From assembly GCA_017470935.1 (NCBI GenBank), contig JAFUXG010000030.1, forward strand, positions 1-64,000: a DNA stretch of 64,000 nt, given 5' to 3'. The stretch's first letter is position 1, and every line of letters begins with the position of its first letter. Under the pieces are notes generated by a model. The model was not told the DNA's origin. It saw only the letters and a program-made list of their open reading frames with translations, and did no database searches. The position numbers and the translations under genes are program-made. This document shows, piece after piece, positions 18,080 through 27,248 of the stretch. This stretch comes from Lachnospiraceae bacterium. Lineage in GTDB: Bacteria > Bacillota > Clostridia > Lachnospirales > Lachnospiraceae.

Positions 18080-19507
18080 TTACTTAACTTTAACCTTGAT
18101 CTTATATTTAACTCCATTAACCTTGATAGTAACTGTGGTCTTTCCTGTCTTCAAGCCTTTGATCTTAACAGTAGACGCCGCAGCCTTAGATGTCACCTTA
18201 GCAACTGTAGGATCAGCACTGGTATATACATTCTTAACTGATGAAGCCTTACCGGTTATCTTCACCTTCAAGGTCTTATTCTTTTTAACTGTATATGTGG
18301 TTTTCTTATTATATTTCTTGCCGCCTACCGTAAGTGCCGGACTGTTAGAAACCTTTATAGTGTATGTAAGTTCAGAACCATCCTTCAAAACAGCAGTAAT
18401 CGTAGCTGTACCTTTCTTCAAAGCGGTAATCTTTCCCTTTGAAACGGTTGCGACTGTCTTTTTAGAGGTCTTCCACTTCTTAACAGTCTCACCTTTTAAA
18501 GATAATTTCTTGGCTGTACCTGCCTTAACATTCAATTCCGGTTTGAACACTACCTTGACAAACTTATCCTTTTCACTTACAGTCTCTGATTCCTGTTTCA
18601 TCTCTGCAAGAGTTGGGAATGTAACTGTATAATAATCTGTTGATACGGCTTCTAACTTTGTGTAATTCTTAAGGAACTCGTCATATCCGATAGGCTGTGC
18701 CTTCTTGACGATTTCCAATATTGATTTGTAGGAAAGTTCAGTCACATCACCGTACTCTCCAATTATTATCTGAAAACTGTCTTTCGAACCAAATGTTGTA
18801 GCTGATACTTTACCTATACCGGTTGCCATATTTGTAATGGTTGCAGTAAGAGTATCTAAAAGGTCCAAAGAATCCTTATCTATATATAAATTATCTATTA
18901 CAGACAAATCATATTTGCCTGCCACATATATCTTCTGAGAAATGGTTTCGGCAGCATCGTCTATAGTCATTGAATAATAATCACTCTTAAGATTCTTTTT
19001 AATGACCGCTGACATATAACCGTTCACAAGCTCATAGTCCATCTCCAGATAATCTGATACAGCCTGAGTGATGTAGAGACCAAGCGTATATCCAAACATT
19101 TCTGATGTCTTATAAGTATTTACGATATAATCACCTTCAAGTGCATAAGTCCAAGTTCCATTCAAGGATTCATAATCTGCCGTTTTAGCCTGAGCTGTGA
19201 TAATAATAGAGTTGCCCTCAATCCTCTCGCTGATAGCTACATATTCAGTATAATCCTTCTTAACCTTACTGTAATCGGAATCTGCTTTAGTGAGATTCTC
19301 AAACACTTTCTGCATACAGTCAGCTTTGACCTCTGCGTACTGACCTACTTCACTAACCTTTGCAAGGTTATCAGCCAAAGATACTGAATCTTTTCCCTTT
19401 GCCTGCACTGTTATTCCGCTGATAAATGCTGCTGACAGGCACAATGCTGAAACAATGTGCTTTACCGTTACAATTTTGCTGTCTCTGTTTTTGATTTTTT
19501 TGTTCAT
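18080..19507 (-). CDS. Secreted protein with C-terminal BIG2-like domains
   Basis: 475 aa. A Sec signal peptide (VKHIVSALCLSAAFISGITVQA) is followed by a unique region of about 280 residues and two bacterial Ig-like (BIG2) domains near residues 320-475, recognisable by KKWKTSKKTVATVSKGKITA, LKKGTATITAVL and ADPTVAKVT. The C-terminus is very Lys-rich. There is no LPXTG or TM anchor, so attachment may be by charge or by the lost tail now encoded beyond the stop. AAGGAGG lies 8 bases before the ATG. It is the last gene of the unit that also encodes the two largest effector-like proteins, so coordinated expression with them is likely. Confidence 0.75.
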   Translation of the reverse strand: MNKKIKNRDSKIVTVKHIVSALCLSAAFISGITVQAKGKDSVSLADNLAKVSEVGQYAEVKADCMQKVFENLTKADSDYSKVKKDYTEYVAISERIEGNSIIITAQAKTADYESLNGTWTYALEGDYIVNTYKTSEMFGYTLGLYITQAVSDYLEMDYELVNGYMSAVIKKNLKSDYYSMTIDDAAETISQKIYVAGKYDLSVIDNLYIDKDSLDLLDTLTATITNMATGIGKVSATTFGSKDSFQIIIGEYGDVTELSYKSILEIVKKAQPIGYDEFLKNYTKLEAVSTDYYTVTFPTLAEMKQESETVSEKDKFVKVVFKPELNVKAGTAKKLSLKGETVKKWKTSKKTVATVSKGKITALKKGTATITAVLKDGSELTYTIKVSNSPALTVGGKKYNKKTTYTVKKNKTLKVKITGKASSVKNVYTSADPTVAKVTSKAAASTVKIKGLKTGKTTVTIKVNGVKYKIKVKVK

Positions 19508-19525
19508 GTTTTAATCCTCCTTCTT

Positions 19526-19846
19526 CTAATTAGCTGGCAGTACCCTCTTCGGCTTATCCGGCAGATACTTTATAACAAGTGTGCTGCCCTCCCTTAAGCC
19601 CTTAGGCGGCTTTGATAACCTCGCCTCTATCTCCCTGCCGTCCTCGGTCACATACCTGACATAATAGGTTTCGGTAGTCGATGTAGGGATACCTTCCTCG
19701 TCAGTATTCTCCTCTATATCGATCCTCGATACAACAGCTTCTGCCTCGATTCCAAAGGCATTGATCTTATCGTTCTGTTTCTTAGTCACAACTGCAAATA
19801 CTATAACAAGAACTACAGCAATGACTATAAAAATAACAAATGGCAT
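19526..19846 (-). CDS. Small membrane protein, DUF3592-like
   Basis: 106 aa. One N-terminal TM helix (VIFIVIAVVLVIVFAVVT) is followed by a beta-rich soluble domain (AEAVVSRIDIEENTDEEG, TYYVRYVTEDGREIEARL, VIKYLPDKPKRV). This organisation matches DUF3592-type proteins. ATG at 19846 lies 8 bases behind GGAGG and discards a 17-residue extension lacking a ribosome site. It lies 19 bases upstream of the BIG2 protein gene, in the same transcript. The function is unknown. Confidence 0.6.
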   Translation of the reverse strand: MPFVIFIVIAVVLVIVFAVVTKKQNDKINAFGIEAEAVVSRIDIEENTDEEGIPTSTTETYYVRYVTEDGREIEARLSKPPKGLREGSTLVIKYLPDKPKRVLPAN

Positions 19847-19904
19847 ATATTTTTCCTCCTTTATTATTCTGTATTGTGATACTTTATTAACAGCCACTAC
19901 GGGC

Positions 19905-19951
19905 TACCCCTCAATCCGTCGGCTTCGTCGACACCCCCAATGGGTGAAGGC
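19905..19951. repeat. GC-rich REP-like intergenic element, copy 1
   Basis: The block ACCCCTCAATCC, then GTCG-GCTTCGT-CGAC, then CACCC-CCAAT-GGGTG and GAAGGC contains two small hairpins. It is much richer in GC than its surroundings. The element at 57287-57373 has the same outline (ACCCCTCATCC at one end, GGGAAGGC at the other). Similar CCCCTCA...TTCG...GGGAGCC elements are common between genes in gut Lachnospiraceae. Confidence 0.5.
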
Positions 19952-19967
19952 AAAATATCGTTGTCAG

Positions 19968-22900
19968 CTATTTCTTAAATCCCGTATTCTTCTTAACATC
20001 TTTATTATTCTTTTTTGATACCTGATTCTTTATTGCCCTATCCTTTGAAGCCTGATCCTTTAAAGCAGCATTTCCCTGGGACTTCTCAAACGCCTCCTTA
20101 AGCTTATCTGCACTGTTCTTTCCTGCGACCTTGGAAAATCCCTTTGCCTGCATGACAGGTCTTGCTGCCATGTCAAGCATACTGTCATCTAATGACCTTT
20201 GTATCTCAGAAGGATTGGCATACCCGCTCTGCCTTGCAGCCTCCTCCACGGTCTTGAGATACACAAGTCTTGCAGCGATCAGCTCCACATTGTTCATTCC
20301 AAGAGCCGGTTTCTTTCCTGACCGTCTTATCCTTTCATACCGGTCAGACTCAATCCTTATCTTTTCTTCTAACTGCTCCTTTATCATCTCACTCTCTGTA
20401 AGCTTGCTATCGCCCCTGTTCTTGCGGTCATTAAGAGATGCGATCTTATTCGTCCTCTTCTCAATACTTCTGCTGATTGAAGCAGTCCTGTCACCCACAG
20501 TCCTTGCCTTTTCATCCATAACCTTGATATTCTCTGTAGTATATGATGACATTGCCTGGGCATATTTAAGCCTTGTTTTTCCGACATCGCTTACCGGTCC
20601 CACAAATAATCCCTCATGGGTCTTCACATAAGCATCAGCGGTTCTTTTAACATGACCCATGATCCTTGTATAATCGTCTATACTGCGGTTCTCAGAAAGT
20701 GTTGCGCCGACTTTGAGCATCTTGACAAAGTCCTCGTACTCAGCACTGTTGCTCTTGCCCTTTCTGGTCTCACTAAGAGCCTTCAGAGTATCCCTGCATG
20801 CCTTAGCCGCATCATCCATCATGTTCTTGATATCCTTGTCATTTGCAAGGCGTTTATCCTCCCTTGCTATCTGCCTGTCAAGAGAACCCTCTCTTGTCAT
20901 ATCCTTCTTCTTGTCAAGACCTCTTTCCAGGTAATTGTTCTCTCTCTCAGTAAATGTGAGCACATCGCTTACAAGATTCATTCTGTACTCACTGTCACCC
21001 GTACATGGCACTCTTGTCTTTCCCACATAGGCCTTGCAGGCTTTGATAAGCCCTTTGTTGGCTTCCATGATCTCCTCCTTGGAAGCTCCTGATGCCATGA
21101 GCTTATCGAGCTTTTCTATCTCCTTCTTGACAGGCTTTAACCGGGACACATTGGACTTCATGATCTTATCCATGGCATCCTTGCCCTTATCCTGCGCCGC
21201 ATACCTTTCTGTTTCTGACTGATAGCTGATGCTTAATGTATTATCCACGAACCAGTCTCTCACCATCTCATGAATGACGCCCACGCGCCCTGTCTGTATG
21301 CCCCAGGAAGCGCCTTCATGTACTGCACTCACAAGCTTCCCAACCTGGCTGTAGCTCGTGATACGCACCACATTATTACGGTCATCTGCTATATACACGC
21401 CCTCCGGTATCTCAGCTATGCCGCTGCCTCTGTAATATTCACCATTTTCCGCATTGTAGAAACCTGCCTGGTGTGAAAGACCGTCATCCTTCCGGTTCAT
21501 CTGGGAAAGATCGATACGGCTTAAATCCATTCCATGCTCTGTGGTACCAATTACAATACGCTTTGCCCCTCTGACATTTTCCAGAGGAAATATCATATCA
21601 TTATGTTCCTGTGCCATTGAGCAGAACATTGTTGCATTCAGATTCGGAATATCCCTGATATCCCTGTAACCGAATCTTAACTTTGTTCCTATTCCCGGCA
21701 CAGGATCTCTCTGCAGAACATCAAACTTAACACGGGACATGAATTTCTCGCATTCCGGATGCTTCTTTGCATAGTCCTTCATCCAGTCATTGATGTATAT
21801 GGCACTCTCTACCGATGCCACAGCGCCTCTGCTGTGTCCCGTAATATTAATCTGTATATCATGGGGCTCTTCCTCGCCCCTCGCCCACTTTTCAAACAGG
21901 GGCTTAATATGACTCTTTGCAAAATCCCTGACATATACCCTGTTGCTCTCTATACTGTGCTTACCAAAATTAATAAAGGGCGGACCGGATATGGTATATC
22001 TTTTTTTGGTAAAGGTCTTATCACCCACCTTGACTTCCTTCTCTTTCACGCGGATCTTCTTAAAGGTGTTCCCTTTACTATCCTTCGCCAGCTCTCCATA
22101 CTGAACCTGAATCGACTTCTTAATCTTCTCTCTGGACACATTTCCCACATTATTGTTTCCATGCTGCCCCAGGTATTCCTTTCTCGCTTCATTAAAGGTA
22201 GAGCCTGCCAGGTCGAACTCTAACACATCAGCACCATCCCTGAGCTGTCTGTTACCTTTGGCGTGATGAATTAGGACTTTGCGTTCTTCCTTCGTTCCTT
22301 TGTGCGCCTCGTCTATATCATCATATATTTCCTCGCCAAAGACTTCCTTGATTGCCTGCCGGTTGGTCTTGACGATTCCCCTTTCCTTCTGTCCGTAATT
22401 AAACTCTATATGTTCTAAGGCATCATCCGACATTTCAGTCATTGTATAATCCTTATTATCACGAAGCTTCTGCTTCTCAGCCTCAGTGCGCCTCAGATGA
22501 TTCTCCCTTCCAACCAAAAGCGCCTCCCTGATATCAAGATCAACCTTGTTCCATACAAGTAATTGGGGATTAAATGTTCCATCCTTGGCGAAGCCTTCCT
22601 CAAGCTTGGCATCTTCAGGATATTCCGTATAGGACACCTTTGCGTTCATGAAATCATTCATTTCCGTGGTCAGATTGTCTGATATATCCTTATGCTCATG
22701 CATTAGCGGAATTATAAAGCCTGCAATATCAGCAAGCATCTCTCCACGCATCTCAAAGGAATCTGCCCTGCTGTTCCCAAGCCTTTCAAAAAGTGCCAGT
22801 CCCTTGTCCTTTTCAGCTCCTTCAGGCAGGGTCTGTATCTCCTCATAGAACCTTGAAAAGAAACTCAAATCCTTCGGAGTCCAGCCATTATCAAGAGTTT

Positions 22901-23105
22901 TCTTCATAAATGAGCACTGTGCATATTCCACGGAATCCGCTTCGCCCGAATCGGAAAGGGCATTCATTCTCCCGGTCAGAATATCCCCGCATATCTCACG
23001 GTATTTATCAACTCTGTTATAACTAAATGCTCCTAAGTTACGCTCTCTATCATATTCTTCATATATCCTGTCCAATACTTTAGATACACTCTCAGTTAAT
23101 GCCAT
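19968..23105 (-). CDS. Effector-like protein with GHSRGA lipase-type motif
   Basis: 1045 aa, no signal peptide and no TM segment. Residues about 420-432 read NITGHSRGAVASV, a nucleophile elbow with Ser425, as in lipase and DUF2235/Tle1-type alpha/beta hydrolases. His and Asp partners are not certain; HGMDLSRIDLS nearby is a candidate region. An N-terminal motif LDNGWTPKDLSFFSRFYEE is shared with the 1172-aa neighbour. A C-terminal block with DDYTRIMGHVKRTADAYVK is shared with both the 1172-aa and 456-aa proteins. The end is basic (VSKKNNKDVKKNTGFKK), as in many T4SS substrates. I infer a secreted enzyme of the neighbouring T4SS, perhaps a phospholipase. An unrelated cytoplasmic hydrolase remains possible. 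Confidence 0.6.
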   Translation of the reverse strand: MALTESVSKVLDRIYEEYDRERNLGAFSYNRVDKYREICGDILTGRMNALSDSGEADSVEYAQCSFMKKTLDNGWTPKDLSFFSRFYEEIQTLPEGAEKDKGLALFERLGNSRADSFEMRGEMLADIAGFIIPLMHEHKDISDNLTTEMNDFMNAKVSYTEYPEDAKLEEGFAKDGTFNPQLLVWNKVDLDIREALLVGRENHLRRTEAEKQKLRDNKDYTMTEMSDDALEHIEFNYGQKERGIVKTNRQAIKEVFGEEIYDDIDEAHKGTKEERKVLIHHAKGNRQLRDGADVLEFDLAGSTFNEARKEYLGQHGNNNVGNVSREKIKKSIQVQYGELAKDSKGNTFKKIRVKEKEVKVGDKTFTKKRYTISGPPFINFGKHSIESNRVYVRDFAKSHIKPLFEKWARGEEEPHDIQINITGHSRGAVASVESAIYINDWMKDYAKKHPECEKFMSRVKFDVLQRDPVPGIGTKLRFGYRDIRDIPNLNATMFCSMAQEHNDMIFPLENVRGAKRIVIGTTEHGMDLSRIDLSQMNRKDDGLSHQAGFYNAENGEYYRGSGIAEIPEGVYIADDRNNVVRITSYSQVGKLVSAVHEGASWGIQTGRVGVIHEMVRDWFVDNTLSISYQSETERYAAQDKGKDAMDKIMKSNVSRLKPVKKEIEKLDKLMASGASKEEIMEANKGLIKACKAYVGKTRVPCTGDSEYRMNLVSDVLTFTERENNYLERGLDKKKDMTREGSLDRQIAREDKRLANDKDIKNMMDDAAKACRDTLKALSETRKGKSNSAEYEDFVKMLKVGATLSENRSIDDYTRIMGHVKRTADAYVKTHEGLFVGPVSDVGKTRLKYAQAMSSYTTENIKVMDEKARTVGDRTASISRSIEKRTNKIASLNDRKNRGDSKLTESEMIKEQLEEKIRIESDRYERIRRSGKKPALGMNNVELIAARLVYLKTVEEAARQSGYANPSEIQRSLDDSMLDMAARPVMQAKGFSKVAGKNSADKLKEAFEKSQGNAALKDQASKDRAIKNQVSKKNNKDVKKNTGFKK

Positions 23106-23137
23106 AGTCTGTCACCTGCCTTACATGTCTATCACAC

Positions 23138-23170
23138 TTATCAATCACTGCTAAGCCTATGGATTGATAA
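23138..23170. promoter_or_regulatory. Nine-base dyad between two effector-like genes
   Basis: TTATCAATC and GATTGATAA pair perfectly across 15 bases in the 91-base gap. There is no T tract after it. It may be an mRNA processing or attenuation hairpin setting the ratio of the two proteins. Confidence 0.35.
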
Positions 23171-23196
23171 CTTCACCAATTATATATTACTATCCC

Positions 23197-26100
23197 TTAC
23201 TTTGCAGGACCACTCTTTTCCTTCTTATTAACTGTAGTCCTTGTTCTTACCTGTGCTTCCTTCTTAACAGTATTATTCCTTGCCATATCATGAAGCTTAT
23301 CGTTATTTTTCGCCGTAGCGGCAACCTTCTTAGGAGAGATAAATTTTTTAGGATCATCCGGTGACTTCAATGAATCAACAAATGCCTTCGATTGAACCTG
23401 CATATTCTTATATTCCTCAAGGCTCATGCTGCTGCCATCTTTTTTATCAGGCAGCTTGCCGCCATTTACCCTATACATCTGACCTATCATGGCGTAAGCA
23501 GAATCCTCAATGAAACTCTCCTTATTCTTATACTTGCCATTTTCAAGTCTGCCAAGTGCTGCATCTGTCTTTTCAAGAAACCGTTCTGTTTCTGCAATCT
23601 TCTTCAGTTCATCAATACTTGGAAAACCTGAAACAGTAACTTCAGCTTTTGACATATCTACACTGATGGAAGTATTTTTCAATATACTGCCGTCTGTAAA
23701 TTTGGCATACAGGGCAAGAGTATCTTCAGGATTCTTAACCATATAATCTACTTGTTTCTTAACTGACATAAAAGCCATATTACTCGAAAGGAAATATTCC
23801 TGATTTTTCTCCGGTGTCACCCATTCAGAGAACGGAATATCCTTTTTCTCCTTCTGCATATTAGCCAGATCATCCATGACATTTTTTTCAGTAAGTGCGC
23901 TTTGCACTATTTTACCTGAATTAAGAAAATAGTCCCTTGAAACAGAATCAACTATATTATCTCTTTTATTATCTATTGCAGTATAAAGTGAACCCAAAAT
24001 TCCTTGTCGTCCGGCCCACCATTCTTTATAATCGTTATACTCCTTCATCTCAGGATGGTCTTTTCTTGCAAGCTCCATTATCTCATTCTGACAACGCGCC
24101 ATCTCCTGCCATGCATCAAATTGGAGATGTGACATGTTGAGCATCTGACAGAATCTCTTATCATTACGGATATCTGCCTTTGAAAAATCCACCTGCTTCG
24201 CCTGTTCATTGATCATATTCTCTGTAGTCTTCTGGCCCTCATATATAGTCTCTGCAATCCATTTCTGGCTTTCAGGTGTTGGATGCTGCATAGCCGTCAC
24301 TACCTTATCGAACATTGCCTGTTTCTCATCATGAAGCTTTGCAGGATCCATAATATCCTCAAAGCTGTACTTTCCCGTATTGGCAAGAGCAAACACAGAT
24401 ACCGATATTCCCGCAGTTCTTGTTACATTATATCCACCATGACCATTACTCCGTGTCTTGGGATCCTTATACTTCTCTCCCCAGAATACAGCAGCGCCAT
24501 CGCCGAAAGTAATTTTCATTTGATCATATAGCTTATACTTATCCCCAAAAATCTTCTGCTCAATCTCTTTTTTGAACTCCTTAGAAGCATCCTTGAAAGC
24601 TTCACCAAAGGTATTAATCCCTGCCTTAACCTTCTTTACGGCATTGACCCTGCTTCTTGCATAATCAGAGTTAATATCCTTCTTGTTTTCAAGATATGTA
24701 TCCGCAAGCTTTCCTACCTTATCAACAAGCTCATTATATTTATCAAGATCATTAGTAGTAAGAGGTTTGCTGCTCTTATTGATCTTGTCTGAAAATTCTT
24801 TAAGCTCATTAAGTCCGTTTTTCAGATTCTTGAAATTCGGAGAGCTGGTCCATTTATCAACCTTTTTGAGATCGTTCACAAGCTCATCGAGGTTCTTTGC
24901 CTGCTCTCTTATAGCCTCCTTATATCCTACCCGTTTGGCCAAATCTTTGATACGGTAGACCTCCATGGAATCCTTCTCATTTGCCAGTCCATTAGCCTTA
25001 AGCTCCTGCATGACATTATCAATCTCTATGCCTGCTAACAAGGAAGCCTCCTCGGCACCTTGAAATCTGATTTTGCCGGCCTCAGTCGAAGCACCACGCC
25101 TGCTTTCCTTATACACATCAGTTGTTTTCTTAACTGCTTCAAGCTTTTCAAGGTATTTTGCACTATAATCCGCCAGTTTTTCCTTTGTAATATCTTTTTT
25201 CGGGTTCTCTTTAAGAAATGTCTGAAGCTCCTCAGCGGCAGTGCGCATATTCTTATGTTCAGTACTCTCTGAACCAAGCTTTGCTGCATTCATATTGGAA
25301 AATATTGTATCGAACCGTCTTTCCTGGCCCATCTTAATGTTATGTGCCCGGTCATAGAATGCAGGCTCTTTACCCGTTTCTATCATATGATCTCTTATCA
25401 CGCCCTGACTCATGGTCTGATAATAATAGTAAACAGCTCCCTTATTGTTGCTAAGGTAACTACCATCCTGAACAAGTTGATCTCGTTCTTCACGAATCTC
25501 CTTTCTGGCATCTGCACTCTCAAGCTCGTTATTCTTTATTCCCTCCTTAACAAGTCCATCAAGTTCTTCAAGGATCTTCTTTCTGGCATCTGCACTCTCA
25601 AGCTTGGTTTTCTCTACTTTCTTCCATGCAGTCTCAAGCCTATGTACATATGCCTCATGCTCATTGTTTTGATACTGTGGCTTATCATATTTTTCAAATT
25701 TTTCAAGGTCTATATCACCATTACAGATAGCCCTATTCTGCTCCCTATACATAAGATTATAAAAAGCAGCCAGTCTTCCTATATCCTCTATATGCCAGCC
25801 ATTCTCAAGCCCGATCTTCATGGCATGAAGACCGGTTTTAAGCGATGTAGTTCCGCGGTTACTCATGGGATGCAGATGAAATGCCGCATTTCCAAGCATT
25901 TGATCCGCTTTGATCTCATCATTGACCTGCTTGCTCTCACAGCCACTGATCATTTTATCGTATAATACTGACATATTAACAGTCTGATCATAGAGCTTCT
26001 GCCTGTATTCCTGTTCTTTCTCGGGCGTTAATGCTCCCCCCTGCTGCTCCTTCTCCATCCAGTAGTCGCTCATTGTCTTTAACTGTTTCTCACCATCTAT

Positions 26101-26715
26101 TACCAGCTGATGTATAGGAAACTTATGCTCCCACTTTTCAATATTTTTCTGGAGTCTGTCATCTGCTGTGGATGCATTAAGAACAGCATATAACGAGCTC
26201 ATTCCGCCAGCCAGAATATTTTTATAACTCAGATATGTATCGGATCTGCCGGAAGCTATTCTTCTTAATTGACCTGAAGAAATGGATCTGATATACTCCT
26301 TGGATTTTTCCCCGTATTCATCATTCGCTACATTATTATCAAGAAGTTCATCAAGCTTATCCGCCATCTGATTCATTTTACCCTTATACTTATTAAAAGC
26401 ATCTCTGTCTTTTATTACATTTACATATATCGCATTTCCCATCACATCATAAGCGTTGCTATCTTTTTTTGTAATATCTTCCAAAGCTCTATTTAAAAGT
26501 GGTTCCATATCATCATCAACTGATTCCTGACCAATAATTTCTTTATACAATTGAGAATCAGTTATAGCATTATTTATTATTTCTTCTGATATTACAGAAG
26601 CAAAGCTCATAACTGCACCTGTTGCCTCCTTGCGTATGGTCGATTTCATATTCTCCTCATATTTTAACTGCTCCTCTAATTTCTTCTCTGTATCTGTCTG
26701 TCCATCCTTAGCCAT
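23197..26715 (-). CDS. Large helical effector-like protein
   Basis: 1172 aa, no signal peptide, no TM segment, mostly helical and highly charged. I recognise no named domain. It has the motif LENGWHIEDIGRLAAFYNLMY, also found in the 1045-aa protein. It has two copies of a block found once in each of its two relatives: around residues 500-580 (KLADYSAKYLEKLEAVKKTT) and around 650-730 (LDKYNELVDKVGKLADTYLE, then SDYARSRVNAV). The C-terminus is Lys/Arg-rich (KKEAQVRTRTTVNKKEKSG), compatible with a T4SS export signal. ATG at 26715 follows AAGGAGG. The longer frame would begin almost at the transcript start of the promoter at 26766-26798, so it is rejected. It is the first gene of its transcript. 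Confidence 0.6.
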   Translation of the reverse strand: MAKDGQTDTEKKLEEQLKYEENMKSTIRKEATGAVMSFASVISEEIINNAITDSQLYKEIIGQESVDDDMEPLLNRALEDITKKDSNAYDVMGNAIYVNVIKDRDAFNKYKGKMNQMADKLDELLDNNVANDEYGEKSKEYIRSISSGQLRRIASGRSDTYLSYKNILAGGMSSLYAVLNASTADDRLQKNIEKWEHKFPIHQLVIDGEKQLKTMSDYWMEKEQQGGALTPEKEQEYRQKLYDQTVNMSVLYDKMISGCESKQVNDEIKADQMLGNAAFHLHPMSNRGTTSLKTGLHAMKIGLENGWHIEDIGRLAAFYNLMYREQNRAICNGDIDLEKFEKYDKPQYQNNEHEAYVHRLETAWKKVEKTKLESADARKKILEELDGLVKEGIKNNELESADARKEIREERDQLVQDGSYLSNNKGAVYYYYQTMSQGVIRDHMIETGKEPAFYDRAHNIKMGQERRFDTIFSNMNAAKLGSESTEHKNMRTAAEELQTFLKENPKKDITKEKLADYSAKYLEKLEAVKKTTDVYKESRRGASTEAGKIRFQGAEEASLLAGIEIDNVMQELKANGLANEKDSMEVYRIKDLAKRVGYKEAIREQAKNLDELVNDLKKVDKWTSSPNFKNLKNGLNELKEFSDKINKSSKPLTTNDLDKYNELVDKVGKLADTYLENKKDINSDYARSRVNAVKKVKAGINTFGEAFKDASKEFKKEIEQKIFGDKYKLYDQMKITFGDGAAVFWGEKYKDPKTRSNGHGGYNVTRTAGISVSVFALANTGKYSFEDIMDPAKLHDEKQAMFDKVVTAMQHPTPESQKWIAETIYEGQKTTENMINEQAKQVDFSKADIRNDKRFCQMLNMSHLQFDAWQEMARCQNEIMELARKDHPEMKEYNDYKEWWAGRQGILGSLYTAIDNKRDNIVDSVSRDYFLNSGKIVQSALTEKNVMDDLANMQKEKKDIPFSEWVTPEKNQEYFLSSNMAFMSVKKQVDYMVKNPEDTLALYAKFTDGSILKNTSISVDMSKAEVTVSGFPSIDELKKIAETERFLEKTDAALGRLENGKYKNKESFIEDSAYAMIGQMYRVNGGKLPDKKDGSSMSLEEYKNMQVQSKAFVDSLKSPDDPKKFISPKKVAATAKNNDKLHDMARNNTVKKEAQVRTRTTVNKKEKSGPAK

Positions 26716-26765
26716 ATCAATATACCTCCTTATTAGTACAATTATCCTAATCAATCACTAATAAC

Positions 26766-26798
26766 AATATACCACCCAAAGCGCTACAAAAGTGCAAC
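26766..26798 (-). promoter_or_regulatory. SARP-type promoter module, copy A
   Basis: Minus strand: GTTGCAC (26792-26798), 4 bases, GTAGCGC (26781-26787), 9 bases, TATATT (26766-26771) preceded by TG as in an extended -10. Heptamer period is 11. The predicted transcript start is about 45 bases before the ATG of the 1172-aa gene. Confidence 0.8.
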
Positions 26799-26807
26799 TC
26801 AAAAAAA

Positions 26808-26828
26808 GAACTTCCCAAAGGAAGTTCC
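26808..26828 (-). terminator. Terminator directly upstream of promoter copy A
   Basis: Stem GAACTTCC/GGAAGTTC with a 4-base loop, followed on the minus strand by seven T, ending 9 bases before the GTTGCAC heptamer. It ends the transcript carrying the genes from 34942 down to 27005. Confidence 0.8.
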
Positions 26829-27004
26829 ATTATTCTCTACTATATCACCTTTATTCAACTCATCAAAACCTCTGCACCCAGAATATCGTTTGCCAAGCTA
26901 AAAATCAGTATTTTTTAGAAATTGCCAACCAAAATCAAAACGGCTGAATTATCAATAATTCAACCGTTTTATTGAAAAATACTACTATTAAGTTATGTGG
27001 ATAA

Positions 27005-27148
27005 TTACTTTTCGGAATCTTTAATCTCCTGACGTTTTCCATTGAACTTAAGACCAAGGACTTTGAGAAAATCTCTATATGTCTTCAATTCATCCTTGCC
27101 ATCTTCAACGCATAAGTCAAGAAATTCCTGCATTTCTTTTTTATCCAT
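27005..27148 (-). CDS. Small hypothetical acidic protein
   Basis: 47 aa, start MDKKEMQEFLDLCVEDGKDE, helical and charged. ATG at 27148 has GAAGGTG 5 bases upstream; the longer frame has a hydrophobic extension and no ribosome site. It sits between the 456-aa effector-like gene and the transcript terminator. A small acidic protein next to a putative T4SS substrate could be a chaperone, but nothing in the sequence proves it. Confidence 0.5.
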   Translation of the reverse strand: MDKKEMQEFLDLCVEDGKDELKTYRDFLKVLGLKFNGKRQEIKDSEK

Positions 27149-27248
27149 ATAGACACCTTCTTTCTTAAAAATTCTATGCAAATTATAACATATTACATAC
27201 CAAATCACAAGCACAAGAAGATGAAAAATATAGATTAAAAATGACCTG

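Noticed and set aside
26777..26798. Reading the GTTGCAC...GTAGCGC motif as a CcpA cre site
   Set aside because: The AGCGCT core resembles cre, but the central CG is one position out of register and the outer TG/CA positions do not fit. The fixed spacing to the -10 and the heptamer repeat explain it better.
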